64,000 nt of DNA from Halocaridina rubra (Eukaryota > Arthropoda > Malacostraca > Decapoda > Atyidae), in contig JAXCGZ010020993.1 in assembly GCA_037179515.1 (NCBI GenBank), forward strand, positions 15,001-79,000, read 5' to 3'. Shown piece by piece: positions 63,316-64,000 of this stretch. The notes below the pieces were generated by a model. That model was not told the DNA's origin and ran no database searches. It saw only the letters and a list, made by a program, of their open reading frames with translations. Each line of letters begins with the position of its first letter. The first letter of the stretch is position 1. Position numbers and translations under genes: made by a program.

Positions 63316-64000
63316 TAAATGTATAACCATATTACATTGCTGAACTTATTAGCCTTTAAGTGATCACCTCAGGCTCGTAGGGATATAGGCAATTATCACA
63401 CAGCATTTTAGTAGAGAAATACCATTAATATAACCATTTGAAAAACTGAGCAAGAAATATTAATATATTAATACTGTATATGATAGCAATGCATAAAAAT
63501 GAAATATTTGAGGTCTGCAAAGCCTATAAATAAATTTTTTAGCTGAAGCAGAATTAAGCACATTTTATGAAGTATTTAATTCAGGATTAATTTTTACACC
63601 TTAGTTGAGATCTGACTGCACCCAAATACAAACAAATTACAACAAACGAATCTTTCTTTAATAAGAGAAAAATTCTTCTGAGGAAAGAATATTATTAACC
63701 TTATACTAACAAGCACTTAAAGATTACTGACAAAAACTTTGGTTAAAGTTAATGAGAGAATGAGAATGAGAAGAGCTGCTGCAAAAGCATGTTACTTAAT
63801 CAGTAATGTACAGGCACGTTACATAAGCAGGATATGCCAAATTAGCTTTCATTGATTAGAAATATCTATCCCTCAGCAGTGTAGAAAGACCTAAACCTTA
63901 GTTTGAGTATTGAGACATATGTTCCTTTTTGGTAAACATCACGAAAAAGATTTATTGGTAGTTAAAAGAAAATGAGGGAGAGAAATAGACAAAAAAAAAA

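Larger units (their letters stand above)
61595..64000 (-). other. p53 upstream intron, repeat-rich, no exon seen
   Basis: Family C SINE pieces at about 61828-61930, 62690-62795 and twice in tandem at 63075-63315 (gagcaggggaattaagctag and the like), an (AAT)n tract at 62789-62845, and unique AT-rich DNA. No transactivation-domain exon recognised. Confidence 0.6.

Overview
This is eukaryotic, AT-rich nuclear DNA with spliced genes. The coding signal is confined to short, GC-richer exons with GT/AG borders, and the rest is intron and repeat. About twenty (TA)n tracts of roughly 60-140 bp, tRNA-derived SINEs, degenerate LINEs and Tigger/pogo-type DNA transposons suggest an arthropod, most likely a decapod crustacean. 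The organism is an inference from repeat style and protein similarity, not a proven assignment.

Left part (about 1-30,000, + strand): the 3' part of a kinesin gene of the KIF19 (kinesin-8) type. The window starts inside an intron; exons for the first half of the motor lie further left. I could chain 12 exons in phase from 984 to 13253 (end of motor domain, neck, coiled coils). Two alternative 3' ends follow: one terminal exon (19972-20305, 607 aa visible) or seven small exons (21402-29819, 740 aa visible) ending just before an AATAAA at 29979. Four exon edges of this gene have been tandemly duplicated together with their splice sites (1793-2031, about 2848-3093, 7729-8290, about 27450-28010). 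This is the most unusual feature of the window.

Middle (30,000-41,150): intergenic. It holds degenerate LINE fragments on both strands, a Tigger-like element with most of its transposase deleted, short TIR elements and a SINE, several joined to one another by (TA)n tracts.

Right part (41,153-64,000, - strand, convergent with the kinesin gene): a p53-family transcription factor. Seven exons chain in phase into 521 aa: a complete DNA-binding domain with all zinc and main DNA-contact residues, a nuclear-localisation-like basic patch, a tetramerisation-like segment and a long Ser/Pro-rich tail. The N-terminal transactivation exons are off the right edge. The last intron (41,859-56,901) is about 15 kb and holds a nested transposon cluster (45,059-51,720): two TIGD1-like Tigger copies joined tail to tail, two copies of another Tigger-like family, and two short TIR elements, mostly bridged by (TA)n.

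The two genes are not obviously functionally linked. KIF19 acts on microtubule plus ends (ciliary length control in vertebrates) and p53 is a stress-response transcription factor. No viral, CRISPR or bacterial operon structure is present.
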